A stretch of 64,000 nt of DNA from Prochlorococcus marinus (GCF_001180325.1 NZ_CVSZ01000079.1:26598-90597); one strand, 5' to 3'; positions 29,197-38,371 are shown, numbered from the stretch's first letter. Numbers and translations are program-made. The notes: generated by a model from the letters alone, not told the origin.

Positions 29197-30248
29197 TTTG
29201 TTTTTAATGGAAAAGGAGATGGATATGGATTACCTTGTGGACTTAATTTTTCAAAGATTGATTCCAAAGATTGATTTATTATATTTACTTGTTTGGCTTC
29301 ATTCTTAATTATTGTGTTCCTAATAAGAATTATTTCTTGATTTTTTTCTTTGATATTACACTCTTCAAGAAAAACATTTAATTGAGAATTTTCTTTATAG
29401 GTTTTTAAATATGAAACAGGTGATTTTTCAAAAAATCTTTTTATAAATTCTTTTAAAATAGAATTGAATCTCTTATCCCAATATCTACTAATAGTTAAAG
29501 TATAAATTTCTTCATTTTGATAATTAATATCTTTTAAAATTGTACATAAAACTGAATTTTCATATATTAAGGCACCACTCTTAGAATTATTTCTTTTAAG
29601 AATGTCGTCTTGATCAAAATCTAAAATATTTCTTATTAAGGGAGATTGATTTGATCTTATGAAATTAACTATTTTTAATATATTTTGTTTATTAATGTTT
29701 TGGAATTCATTAATTAATGTATAGGAATTGGTATTTTGATTTTTAGGTTTATTTAGATCAGAACCATCCCAAAGGATTATCTCTCCTAAAGGTTGAAAGC
29801 CTAATTCTCTTGCGTTTGATATGAGGTCAAAATTATTTATATCTGAATTAATTATCCAACTTGAAGTTTTGATTTCTTTTATTGAGATGGATTTTTTTAT
29901 CAATCCTAAAGTTAATTGTTTATCGGTTAAAGAACACTTGCTTTTAATCAACTTGGGCTTAGATATTTTTAAGCAAGTCTCTTTTTTGTTTAAAGGAAAA
30001 ATATTCAAATAACCAATAATTTCGTTTCCATATATAGCAATTATGCATTTATTTTTATTTTTCTTAAGATTATTCAAGAAGATTTTTAAGTCATCAAAGG
30101 TATTGATAATTGCCATCTTTAAAAACCAATTATTCAATTCCTTATTTTTAATATCTATTAAAAGATTAATGTGCCGTATATGGAGTTCTTCAAAAGTTAC
30201 TTCCATTCCTTTTTTTGATTGAAAAGAATAAGAGGTATCTTTTTTCAT
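29193..30248 (-). CDS. Conserved cyanobacterial protein with GNAT-like halves
   Basis: 351 residues, not clearly recognised. Residues about 15-160 have the rhythm of a GNAT acetyltransferase domain ([18 protein letters not shown], then [18 protein letters not shown] and a SWIIN...[11 protein letters not shown] segment), and the second half may be a degenerate repeat. There is a Lys/Asn-rich composition and a proline-rich tail ([13 protein letters not shown]). No membrane segment. It is translationally linked to ruvX downstream (four-base overlap) and abuts the CofE-like gene. Acetyl-CoA binding is inference. Confidence 0.6.
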   Translation of the reverse strand: MKKDTSYSFQSKKGMEVTFEELHIRHINLLIDIKNKELNNWFLKMAIINTFDDLKIFLNNLKKNKNKCIIAIYGNEIIGYLNIFPLNKKETCLKISKPKLIKSKCSLTDKQLTLGLIKKSISIKEIKTSSWIINSDINNFDLISNARELGFQPLGEIILWDGSDLNKPKNQNTNSYTLINEFQNINKQNILKIVNFIRSNQSPLIRNILDFDQDDILKRNNSKSGALIYENSVLCTILKDINYQNEEIYTLTISRYWDKRFNSILKEFIKRFFEKSPVSYLKTYKENSQLNVFLEECNIKEKNQEIILIRNTIIKNEAKQVNIINQSLESIFEKLSPQGNPYPSPFPLKTK

Positions 30249-31415
30249 TTACTTTTTTTCTCTTATTAATACTATAGGGGTTTTTTCATCTCCATTGCCA
30301 GCTGGATTTGATAATAAGTGTTTTTTGAGTATTTTATTTACCTTTTTATTTGAACTTGCTAAGACTTTCACACCTCCAAGATCATTAACATCGACAACTG
30401 CAACATCTATATTTAGATAGTTCGAGACCTCCTTACAAAATAAATCCGCATTGAGAGGACCCATAACTATACTCTTGTCGTAAGGTGTAACTGTACCGCT
30501 TATATCATCAATGAGGGATGATTCTGAACCAGTTAACCTATAAAACATACCTTTAATCCCAACTAATTTGAAGAGATATCCAACAAATAGTGCAAAGGTT
30601 ATTCTTGTGACTCCGATTCTATTTATTAATAATTGCATCCCGCATGCTGTTGCGAGACTGCTTGTAGGGTGAAAAAAATAACATAAAGCTTTCGAAAATA
30701 AACTATATTTTAAATTTTGAGGGGAAATATATCTATTTTGCATAATCGCTAGCGGACTCTCACCGATAGTTAAAATATCATTTTCTTCTATAATTCCTTT
30801 ACAGTATTCAATCACAGTATTTACTGGGTTATCAAAGCAACCAAGTAAATCAGTTTTAATAGCAAGTGCTTTATATTTATTATTTATTGGAATTTCAAAA
30901 ACTTCTTTCGGCCTTTGTTTTTGACCATCTAAATTAATTAAGAAACAATCCTTATTATTTGAAATACCAAAATGTCCATAGTTCTCCCAATATATTTTTA
31001 ACCATAGATATTTTATTTTTTTTCTAAAATTATCATTGCTAAATTTATATATGATTCTTACAAATAATTCTGAATTTGACTTGATAATTGTTGTTGGCCA
31101 GTAATTATTTAAATTCTTAATTTTATTATTTTCATATATGTAAATATCTTGTTGATAATTAAAATTTTGGCAATATTCGTTACCTTTACTTTTAAAACAA
31201 TCTAACTCAAAATTTATATTAGAAACCATAGTCTCTTTAGTTTTACTTTTATTAGTTATTTTTAAATCAATAATTAATTCGTTTAAACCATCCTTTTTTT
31301 TGATTTTGTAATTTATAGGTACCAGATTTAACTTTGATTTGGGTGAGTTTTTAATATATAAATCTGAAATAATTAAAAAAATTAAAAGAACTAGGAAGAT
31401 ATTTATTAATATCAT
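30249..31415 (-). CDS. CofE-like (F420-0:gamma-glutamyl ligase) membrane-anchored protein
   Basis: An N-terminal membrane span (residues about 2-20) is followed by a 130-residue beta-rich region. A CofE-like domain starts near 190 (KALAIKTDLLGCFDN), with DILTIGESPLAIMQNRYISP, a GMFYRLTGSESSLIDDISGT segment, VMGPLNADLFCKEV and VVDVNDLGGVKVLA. CofE adds glutamates to coenzyme F420, but no other F420 gene is nearby and picocyanobacteria are not known to make polyglutamyl F420. The true substrate is probably different. It is adjacent (0-base gap) to the 351-residue gene. Confidence 0.75.
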   Translation of the reverse strand: MILINIFLVLLIFLIISDLYIKNSPKSKLNLVPINYKIKKKDGLNELIIDLKITNKSKTKETMVSNINFELDCFKSKGNEYCQNFNYQQDIYIYENNKIKNLNNYWPTTIIKSNSELFVRIIYKFSNDNFRKKIKYLWLKIYWENYGHFGISNNKDCFLINLDGQKQRPKEVFEIPINNKYKALAIKTDLLGCFDNPVNTVIEYCKGIIEENDILTIGESPLAIMQNRYISPQNLKYSLFSKALCYFFHPTSSLATACGMQLLINRIGVTRITFALFVGYLFKLVGIKGMFYRLTGSESSLIDDISGTVTPYDKSIVMGPLNADLFCKEVSNYLNIDVAVVDVNDLGGVKVLASSNKKVNKILKKHLLSNPAGNGDEKTPIVLIREKK

Positions 31416-31424
31416 TTTTTTTAA

Positions 31425-31973
31425 TTAATTTTTGTTTTTATTTTTTTTTTCAGAAATGATACTGTTGTATTCATTAAAACTTTCTACAGAAAATGTCGTT
31501 TCTTCTATATCAATTCCCTTTAGTTCTCCAATAACTTTGTTTAATTCATCGATATTAATCATTCCATTTTTATCAAATTTAACTTCACCATCACTATTTA
31601 AAATAATGGTTTGTGGAATTAATCCGTTCCAATAATAATTAGGTTCATTTCTAAGATCAGACTTTTCTTTATCCTGTAATTCATCAGTAGTTAGAGCAAT
31701 GATATCTATATTATTTCTCCATATCAAATCTAAACCGGATATTATCGGAGCCATAGCTTTACTATCCGAGCTGTCGTCAAGATAAAAAAATAAAACTGCA
31801 ACTCTTTTATTTTTTAATGATTCCTGAAGAGTTGTCTGGGGAGGAACTATAGCCCCATTACCTGCGTATATTGGGAAAATGTTGCCATCGTAACTATCAG
31901 TATCTCTAGAGGCATTTGCTTTAAATGGGCTTAAGAAAATTAATGCTATCAGGATCCATTGAATTATTTTCAT
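31425..31973 (-). CDS. Thioredoxin-fold-like thylakoid/periplasmic protein without CxxC
   Basis: A signal peptide of about 21 residues ends at KANA. The mature 160 residues follow the thioredoxin pattern: VAVLFFYLDDSSDSKAMAP where CxxC would be, DIIALTTDEL, the WNGLIPQTIILNSDGEV cis-proline region and a final helix. The active-site cysteines are absent, so it is not a redox enzyme. A structural or assembly role (as for cysteine-free thylakoid Trx-like proteins) is inferred. It ends with a lysine/asparagine tail. Confidence 0.7.
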   Translation of the reverse strand: MKIIQWILIALIFLSPFKANASRDTDSYDGNIFPIYAGNGAIVPPQTTLQESLKNKRVAVLFFYLDDSSDSKAMAPIISGLDLIWRNNIDIIALTTDELQDKEKSDLRNEPNYYWNGLIPQTIILNSDGEVKFDKNGMINIDELNKVIGELKGIDIEETTFSVESFNEYNSIISEKKNKNKN

Positions 31974-31987
31974 TAAAGTTTAATAAC

Positions 31988-33604
31988 TTACTTTGAACTT
32001 GATCTCCCTAATCCTTGAAGGATTCCTTTCCCCACTAAACCGATAGCTTTACCAACGACCTTTGTAAGGAAAGTTACGAAAAGATTACCGATATATTTTA
32101 CAGCAACTTCTAACTGCGGTGCTACAGCATCTCTTATCTCAACTAACAATGTAACTTGTTTTTGTAGCCATTCTAGATTCTCTAATTCTTTCTCCCTATT
32201 TTCATTTTTAAAGTAACGGGTAAATTTTTTATCGATAATATCAATATATTCTCTTTTACTCTCATACAAGTAGATAGGCATATAAATGTAGTCATGCCAG
32301 CGATTGTAGTTATTAATATTATTTCTAAATCTTTCAAAATTTCTTGTCGATTGTAATTCGGGATTTATAAGTACAGTTCTTAATTCAGGCCAAGAAGAAC
32401 AAATATTAAAGATTTCAGAAGCTAATAAATTACAGTTCCTTATTGTCCAGTTTGAAATAATATTTTCAAGGATCAAAAACGATTCTATTTCATATAGAGG
32501 GAGTAATTTTCCATCATAGTCAAGAGCTTCATTTTTAATAATTGGCTCAATAAACATAATTGATTCATGTGATTCTCTATCTATCTCTTCGCAACTTACC
32601 TCACTATAAATAAAATCATTTATTGAAATAGATTCGCCTCCTTTTTTTAATCGAAAATAGCTGTCTGTGATATTTGAAATTGTATTAACTTTAAGTTCTT
32701 TTATAAGAGAATTTAAATCATCTTTAAAATCTTTCTCCTTATAGTTTTCTTTAATATTTTTAACTAAATTTTCTAACTCATCCAACATTTTGCATATTAG
32801 TCGTGAAATGAATTCTTTCTTTATCCCAGAGAGAATTATTGATGAATTATTAAATTCAACCTGTAAGTTAGTTGTGCTATATCTTTCTTTTAGTCTATCT
32901 AAAATTAAATTCCATATTTCTGCAGTGTTTTTATCTTTAATGAATACAGTGTTCTTATTTTCAAGATTAATTTTATTTTCAGTGTAAACTGCCTCTGTAT
33001 AAAGTTCTAGTGAATTACCCCATAAAAATATTAGAAATGATTTTGCAGTAATAAGTTCTCTTAATCTTCCTTTTAAAATGAATTTATAAAATTCTGGTGT
33101 TGAATCAGAGTTGACATATTTGAATATATGATTAATTTCAGAATCTATTTGTTTAAGACCTGAAGTTAGAATTTTTTGACTAAAAGAGAGAGGCTTATTT
33201 TTGTTTAATTGAACTCGGGAATTATTATCAATATCAAATACCCTTCCTCCATTAAAAATGGTATCAATAGATTCAAGAACTTTTTCTGCACTGGGATTTA
33301 AAAGAAAACCTTCAGCATTTAACGATGGATTGGTATTTGCTTCATAAATAAGTTCGCCAGAGAGAATTATAAGAAACTTTGACTCATCATATCTTTCTCT
33401 TAATTTTAATAATTCTAACCTTATAAGATCTTCTGATTGGAAATTAAGAACATTCCATATAACTAAATCAGGAGTTTTATCACCTGTTCCATTATTAAAA
33501 TTAATGTCTAAATTTTGGTCTAGTGATGTTAATTTAAGCGATAAAGATTCTGCTATTAAGCTTGGAGCAATAATCAATATCGATTTTTTTGAAATTAATT
33601 CCAA
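31988..33604 (-). CDS. DUF3685/Ycf55-like protein
   Basis: 538 residues. The first 120 resemble a response-regulator receiver fold (SILIIAPSLIAESLSLKL, then LIILSGEL) but lack the usual acidic phosphorylation pocket. The remainder is the helical DUF3685 domain, related to the red-algal plastid Ycf55. It ends with hydrophobic/glycine-rich helices (FVTFLTKVVGKAIGLVGKG). The family is confined to cyanobacteria and plastids and has no assigned function. It is first in a leftward run with the thioredoxin-like and CofE-like genes, starting 79 bases from hisA. Confidence 0.8.
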   Translation of the reverse strand: MELISKKSILIIAPSLIAESLSLKLTSLDQNLDINFNNGTGDKTPDLVIWNVLNFQSEDLIRLELLKLRERYDESKFLIILSGELIYEANTNPSLNAEGFLLNPSAEKVLESIDTIFNGGRVFDIDNNSRVQLNKNKPLSFSQKILTSGLKQIDSEINHIFKYVNSDSTPEFYKFILKGRLRELITAKSFLIFLWGNSLELYTEAVYTENKINLENKNTVFIKDKNTAEIWNLILDRLKERYSTTNLQVEFNNSSIILSGIKKEFISRLICKMLDELENLVKNIKENYKEKDFKDDLNSLIKELKVNTISNITDSYFRLKKGGESISINDFIYSEVSCEEIDRESHESIMFIEPIIKNEALDYDGKLLPLYEIESFLILENIISNWTIRNCNLLASEIFNICSSWPELRTVLINPELQSTRNFERFRNNINNYNRWHDYIYMPIYLYESKREYIDIIDKKFTRYFKNENREKELENLEWLQKQVTLLVEIRDAVAPQLEVAVKYIGNLFVTFLTKVVGKAIGLVGKGILQGLGRSSSK

Positions 33605-33683
33605 GACTAGATTTCTTATCTCTTATACAAAATTAACTAACAATTACAGTAAACACCAGCCTTAAATCAATTTTTATACTCAT

Positions 33684-34451
33684 TTAAGCGTAGTAATTTC
33701 TATTTAAATCAAAGTCATCTAATCTCTCTGATGACAATACATTATTCGCTTCATTTATCGTGAATTTATTTTCATATAGAGCTTTACCTACTATTATTCC
33801 AAAAAGTCCCGAGTTTTCAAATTTTACTAACGATAATAAATCAGAAATTGAACCAACACCTCCTGATGCTATTACTGGAATATCTGTAATTTCAAGTATG
33901 CTTTTTATGAATTCTTCATTTGTCCCTTCTAAAGTCCCATCTGTATTTATATCTGTAACAATAAAACTAGCAATTTTAAATGAAGAAAACTCCTTTACTA
34001 GATCTGTGGCCAAAATATTAGATTGTTCAAGCCACCCCCTTGTACTAACTTTTCCATCTTTTGCATCTATCCCAACAATTATCCTTCCAGGAAATTTATT
34101 TGATAAGTCTTTAACTAGTTCTTTATTTTCTATTGCAGAGGTTCCCATGATAACTTTCTCAATACCATAAGAAAATAATTGTTCTATCCTTTCTTGAGAC
34201 CTTATACCCCCACCTATTTGAATAGGTATGTTTACTGTTTTTGCAATCTTTTTTATTGATTTATCGTTTTTTGGGGATCCAGTTTTTGCAGCATCCAAAT
34301 CAACTATATGTATATATTTTGCTCCTTCGCTTTCCCAAAATTTAGCTTGCTCATGAGGCTCTTTTGTGAAGTCTTTTCTTTTATTAAAGTCGCCTTTAAA
34401 AAGCCTTACACACTTACCATTCATTAAATCAATTGCTGGTATTAGTTCCAT
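33684..34451 (-). CDS. hisA: ProFAR isomerase HisA
   Basis: Amadori isomerase of histidine synthesis. Its TIM barrel shows LIPAIDLMNGKCVRLFKGDF (first catalytic Asp near 8), HIVDLDAAKTG, IPIQIGGGIRS, the second catalytic Asp in FIVTDINTDGTLEG, and PVIASGGVGS. Length 255 is normal. It is divergent from the epimerase gene at 34545, with about 90 AT-rich bases between them. Confidence 0.97.
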   Translation of the reverse strand: MELIPAIDLMNGKCVRLFKGDFNKRKDFTKEPHEQAKFWESEGAKYIHIVDLDAAKTGSPKNDKSIKKIAKTVNIPIQIGGGIRSQERIEQLFSYGIEKVIMGTSAIENKELVKDLSNKFPGRIIVGIDAKDGKVSTRGWLEQSNILATDLVKEFSSFKIASFIVTDINTDGTLEGTNEEFIKSILEITDIPVIASGGVGSISDLLSLVKFENSGLFGIIVGKALYENKFTINEANNVLSSERLDDFDLNRNYYA

Positions 34452-34544
34452 AGAATCATCCTTTTCATTAATTACTTATTTAGTAGTACTATTCAATATG
34501 TAATTCTATTTAAGATTACTACTTCAGTTAAATATTTTTTGAAT

Positions 34545-35465
34545 ATGAAAATTCTTGTAATGGGTGGCACTAGATTTGTTGGCAAGTCTTTGGTTGGAAA
34601 GTTATTAAGTAAAAATTATGATATTGATATTTTCACGAGAGGTAATAAAAGTAATCCTGAAAAAACAAACTTAATTAAGGGTGATAGAAATAATTCAGAA
34701 GATATCTTCAAGCTAAGAAATGAAAAGTATGATGTTGTTTTTGATATTTCTGGACGAGAGTTAGAACAAACCAAACTTCTTATAGAAAATTTAGATAACT
34801 CTTTCCAGAGATATATATATGTAAGCTCTGCAGGTGTTTATAAAGATAATTCTGAACTACCCTTATCCGAAGTAGATCCAATTGATCCAGAAAGTAGGCA
34901 CAAAGGAAAGTTTGAGACAGAAAATTGGTTAAAAAAACAAAAAATTCCTTTTACAAGTTTTAGACCTACTTATATTTATGGACCAGGAAATTATAATAAA
35001 ATTGAAAATTGGTTTTTTGAAAGGTTATTTACTAAAAAATCCATACCAATCCCTGGTGACGGTTCTTTAATTACTCAACTAGGCCATGTTTCGGATCTAA
35101 CTGATGTAATGATTAGGTGCACAAATTTTGAAAATTCCAGAAATAATATTTACAATTGTTCAGGTGAAAAAGGAGTAACAATCAAGGGTTTAATCTTTTT
35201 CTGTGCGAAAGTTCTTGGATTAAACCAAAATGAGATTTCTCTAAGAACATTTGATTATCAAAAATTAGATCCTAAGTCTCGAAAGGGATTTCCAATTAGA
35301 TTAAATCATTATCAGACTGATATCTCTAAGATAAAACGTGATTTAGAGTGGGCGCCAACTTTTGATTTACTTAACGGTCTAAAGGATAGTTTTGTGAATG
35401 ATTTTAATAATAAAAAGAGTGAGGGGTTTGATGAAAATTCAGATAATATTCTTTTTAATTCTTAA
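34545..35465 (+). CDS. NAD-dependent epimerase/CSP41-like protein
   Basis: Atypical extended SDR. The glycine-rich NAD motif is GGTRFVGKSL (7-16), with VFDISGRE, the YVSSAGVYK serine strand and TYIYGPGNYNKIENWF. This resembles plastid CSP41 RNA-binding/endoribonuclease proteins, which are epimerase-like but lack full dehydrogenase activity. I chose the ATG at 34545 over the in-frame TTG at 34539 because it places the beta strand at the N-terminus. The 3' end overlaps the convergent pgsA gene by 27 bases. Confidence 0.85.
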   Translation: MKILVMGGTRFVGKSLVGKLLSKNYDIDIFTRGNKSNPEKTNLIKGDRNNSEDIFKLRNEKYDVVFDISGRELEQTKLLIENLDNSFQRYIYVSSAGVYKDNSELPLSEVDPIDPESRHKGKFETENWLKKQKIPFTSFRPTYIYGPGNYNKIENWFFERLFTKKSIPIPGDGSLITQLGHVSDLTDVMIRCTNFENSRNNIYNCSGEKGVTIKGLIFFCAKVLGLNQNEISLRTFDYQKLDPKSRKGFPIRLNHYQTDISKIKRDLEWAPTFDLLNGLKDSFVNDFNNKKSEGFDENSDNILFNS

Positions 35466-35951
35466 ATAGCCTAATAAAGTCGCAAAAGTTAGAATGAATC
35501 CTAACCAATAAAAAATTAAAGCCAAATTATTCAATAAGCTAATTTTTAATGGTGAAAAGAAGGTGATTACTGAAATAAAAAAGAAAAATGTTTTATATTT
35601 ACCTAACATAGATGCTGGTAAACCGTCTTTTGTAGAGTTTCTTAGGCTAGAGATAATTAATTCTCTAAATAAAATTAATGAAAAAGACCAGAAGGGTATA
35701 AGATTATTTTTACAAAGGAATGTTAAAGGAATTAAATAGAATACTTTATCGCTTAAGGGATCAAGGATAGCTCCTAATCTAGTTTTAAGATTAAATTTCC
35801 TTGCAATTAAACCGTCAAAATAATCAGTTAAACCTCCAATAATAATCAATATAAAAACATAAAAAGGTCTGTTAATTTCTAAAAAAAGTATTAATGGAAA
35901 TACAAGGAAAAGGCGAGATATCGATAATAAGTTAGGAATATTCAATGTCAA
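35439..35951 (-). CDS. pgsA: CDP-diacylglycerol-glycerol-3-phosphate 3-phosphatidyltransferase
   Basis: Makes phosphatidylglycerol phosphate, precursor of the only phospholipid of thylakoids. The CDP-alcohol phosphotransferase motif DG(x)2AR(x)8G(x)3D(x)3D is complete: DYFDGLIARKFNLKTRLG and then AILDPLSDK at about residues 43-70. Multiple membrane spans over 170 residues, normal length. Its stop lies inside the end of the convergent epimerase gene, an unusual 27-base overlap. Confidence 0.95.
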   Translation of the reverse strand: MTLNIPNLLSISRLFLVFPLILFLEINRPFYVFILIIIGGLTDYFDGLIARKFNLKTRLGAILDPLSDKVFYLIPLTFLCKNNLIPFWSFSLILFRELIISSLRNSTKDGLPASMLGKYKTFFFFISVITFFSPLKISLLNNLALIFYWLGFILTFATLLGYLRIKKNII

Positions 35952-36164
35952 AATTGTTAAGATGTTTTTCTTAATAACAAATGAGTTTTTGTTTATAAAA
36001 AATATATTACACTCTCAACAAGCTTAAATTTTTAGTGAAAACTTTTAATGGTTTTTAATGTTAGATTCTAAAATTTAATTTAAATCTGAATCCTAAAGAT
36101 TATAAACTCAACTTCTCATTATGAATGATGATGTTTTATATTACAAAATTATTCCTTATATATA

Positions 36165-36776
36165 ATGCAGCCTCATAGCCTAAAGCTATCTCCAGAATCT
36201 GATTTGATAAATTCAATTAAAGAATATTCTTTATCGAATAATTTATATGGGTATGTTTCTGGAGTGGTTGGCAATCTTAGAACAGTTTGTATTCAATGTC
36301 CAGGAAATCAAGAGATAAATAAATTTGAGGGAAATCTAGAGATAGTTTCTTTAAATGGACATTTTAATAAAGGAGATGTTCATTTACATTTGAGTTTTGC
36401 AGATGAGGGATGTAATGTCTTTGGCGGGCATCTTGAGGAGGGATGTATTGTAAAAAAAGGTACTGATATATTATTACTTTCTTTTGAACAAAAAATTATT
36501 AATATCTCAAGTAATGATTTTTTAAAAAATGAATCACGCGTAAAAGCATATATTTTAAAGGATTGTCCTTGGTCTAAAAGAGCAATTAGGTTGCTTAATT
36601 CCTTATCTATCCCTCATGAAGTTAATTTAATAGACAATGATGAGAGCTTTCAAAAAATAATGGCTCAAAGTAGCCATAATACTTTCCCTCAAATATTTTT
36701 GGATAATAAATTTTTTGGAGGATATGATGAACTATCAGAACAAGCAAAATTGGATAACTTAATTTCATTTAAGTAA
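36165..36776 (+). CDS. PPC/DUF296 domain fused to glutaredoxin
   Basis: Two domains in one protein. Residues 1-120 match the PPC (DUF296, AT-hook-associated) fold, with the trio of metal-site histidines in DVHLHLSFADEG (H73, H75) and FGGHL (H89). Residues 125-203 are a glutaredoxin: YILKDCPWS with the active-site C134-P-W-S137, the cis-proline TFP at 173-175 and the GGYDEL glutathione-binding end. S137 makes it a monothiol form. The 213 bases upstream hold no other gene. The metal, DNA or glutathione partner is unknown. Confidence 0.85.
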   Translation: MQPHSLKLSPESDLINSIKEYSLSNNLYGYVSGVVGNLRTVCIQCPGNQEINKFEGNLEIVSLNGHFNKGDVHLHLSFADEGCNVFGGHLEEGCIVKKGTDILLLSFEQKIINISSNDFLKNESRVKAYILKDCPWSKRAIRLLNSLSIPHEVNLIDNDESFQKIMAQSSHNTFPQIFLDNKFFGGYDELSEQAKLDNLISFK

Positions 36777-36786
36777 TCTAAATTTT

Positions 36787-36975
36787 TTAATTATCACGAT
36801 TAGTAAGCTTTTCAGCAACTAATTCTTCTTCTAACTGCTTTATTAATCTTGATACAAGACTTTGAAATTCTGGTTGACAACCTTTAAATGCAGCTTTATG
36901 TCTTATTGGCTCATTTCTAGTTCTTAAATCAGTAAGCATTAATTGTAATGCGTCAATTTTGGGATTTATTTTCAT
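36787..36975 (-). CDS. Small conserved hypothetical protein
   Basis: 62-residue soluble, mixed-charge, helical protein with LQLMLTDLRTRNEPIRHK, one cysteine at about 33 (FKGCQPEF) and an acidic end (QLEEELVAEKL). There is no membrane segment and no recognised domain. It starts at ATG 36975 and converges on the PPC-Grx gene 10 bases away. Being a good-length ORF with balanced codon use in a compact region, it is probably real. Confidence 0.62.
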   Translation of the reverse strand: MKINPKIDALQLMLTDLRTRNEPIRHKAAFKGCQPEFQSLVSRLIKQLEEELVAEKLTNRDN

Positions 36976-37001
36976 AGTTTTAATTAATATGTTTACATCT
37001 T

Positions 37002-37661
37002 TTAAACCATTTGCATAGCTTTTTTAAAAGATATCTTTTTATTATCATTCGAACTTGTGACTTCTATTAATTTATTTATGGATTCTTTGTTTTTTAAAGA
37101 ATCTATACAACATTGCGCAACTAATCTTCTTGGGATTGACCCATTAATTTGAGTATCCTCCTTTGAATAATTTATATTTTCTGATTTAATATCTTCATTT
37201 TCATTTAATCCTCCGGGTCTAATAATAGTCCATTCGAAATTTGAATTTCTTAGAAAGTTTTCACCTAATTTCTTCCAAATTAGAATTAAACCAAATAAGT
37301 TTAATGGGTGAAATAATTTACCAGTACAAAGGGAACTAACTAAAATAACTCTTTTAATACCAACTCTTTTGCAACTCTCTAATTGCCTGTATACACCTAA
37401 TGCATCAACCTTTGCAGGACCAGTTAAATCTAATGATGCTCTCGCTCCAGTAGCAATTATCAAAGCATCAATATCTTTTAAAGCTTCATCAAGTTCTCCT
37501 TTTTTGTCTAATGAAACCCTAATTGTTTCTAAACGCTCTAATCCTGCTGAGATTTTTGAATTCTTTCTGATGATTTGCCTTACTTTATATCCTTTCTTAA
37601 CTGCTTCTTCGGAAATTCTATAACCCGTCTTCCCCGATGCACCAGTAATTGCTATTTTCAT
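37002..37661 (-). CDS. Atypical short-chain NAD(P)-binding protein (Ycf39/HCF173-like)
   Basis: Rossmann protein of 219 residues starting IAITGASGKTGYRI (NADP-type GxxGxxG at 7-13), with VSSLCTGK and the TIIRPGGLNEN motif typical of atypical SDRs. Relatives act as quinone- or chlorophyll-linked assembly factors in cyanobacteria, but the substrate is unknown. The catalytic YxxxK of classic SDRs is not present. It lies 26 bases before the small 62-residue gene on the same strand. Confidence 0.8.
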   Translation of the reverse strand: MKIAITGASGKTGYRISEEAVKKGYKVRQIIRKNSKISAGLERLETIRVSLDKKGELDEALKDIDALIIATGARASLDLTGPAKVDALGVYRQLESCKRVGIKRVILVSSLCTGKLFHPLNLFGLILIWKKLGENFLRNSNFEWTIIRPGGLNENEDIKSENINYSKEDTQINGSIPRRLVAQCCIDSLKNKESINKLIEVTSSNDNKKISFKKAMQMV

Positions 37662-37697
37662 GAATAAAAAAACTAATTTAAATATTATATAAATTTC

Positions 37698-38351
37698 CTA
37701 AGGCTTTTTACATATAAATTTCTTTTTTCTCTTGGGATAAAGAGTGCGACATAAATAACATTTTGTTCCATCACAACCTCTTGCTGTACAGTATTCTCTG
37801 CCATAAAAGATTATTTGCAAATGTAAGGTATTCCAATCATTAACAGGAAATATTTTTTTTAGGTCTTTTTCTGTTTGAACTACGTTATCTCCATTAGAAA
37901 GCCCCCATCTTTGTGCCAACCTGTGTATGTGAGTATCTACTGGGAATGAGGGTATTTTAAAAACTTGAGACATTACAACTGATGCTGTTTTATGACCTAC
38001 CCCTGGAAGAGATTCAAGCTTCTCAAAAGAATCTGGGACCGCGCCATTATGCTTCTCAATCAATAATTTAGATAAGTTATAAATGTTCTTTGATTTTTGA
38101 TTAGATAGACCTAAAAATTTTATGTATTCGTAAATGCCATTAATACCTAGCTGCACCATCTTTTCTGGATTATCTGCAACTTTGAATAGGCTTTTTGTTA
38201 ATTCATTAACTTTCTTGTCTGTTGATTGAGCACTTAAAACTACGGCGACGAGAAGCGTATATGCATTTGTATGATCAAGAGGTATTGGAGGCGATGGATA
38301 TAGCTTTTTTAGTTCCTTACGGATTATTTCTGCTCTTTCGGACTTTCTCAT
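37698..38351 (-). CDS. nth: Endonuclease III (DNA glycosylase/AP lyase)
   Basis: Removes oxidised pyrimidines and cuts at abasic sites. The helix-hairpin-helix LPGVGHKTASVVMS contains the catalytic Lys, and the catalytic Asp is in PVDTHIHRLAQRWG. The C-terminal iron-sulfur loop has cysteines 188, 193, 198, 201 and 214, a spacing that differs from the common C-X6-C-X2-C-X5-C. Length 217 is normal. The gene is divergent from the ABC transporter at 38429 across 77 bases carrying a TGTAN8TACA palindrome. Confidence 0.93.
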   Translation of the reverse strand: MRKSERAEIIRKELKKLYPSPPIPLDHTNAYTLLVAVVLSAQSTDKKVNELTKSLFKVADNPEKMVQLGINGIYEYIKFLGLSNQKSKNIYNLSKLLIEKHNGAVPDSFEKLESLPGVGHKTASVVMSQVFKIPSFPVDTHIHRLAQRWGLSNGDNVVQTEKDLKKIFPVNDWNTLHLQIIFYGREYCTARGCDGTKCYLCRTLYPKRKKKFICKKP

Positions 38352-38371
38352 TAAATTTGAAAATTAAACGG

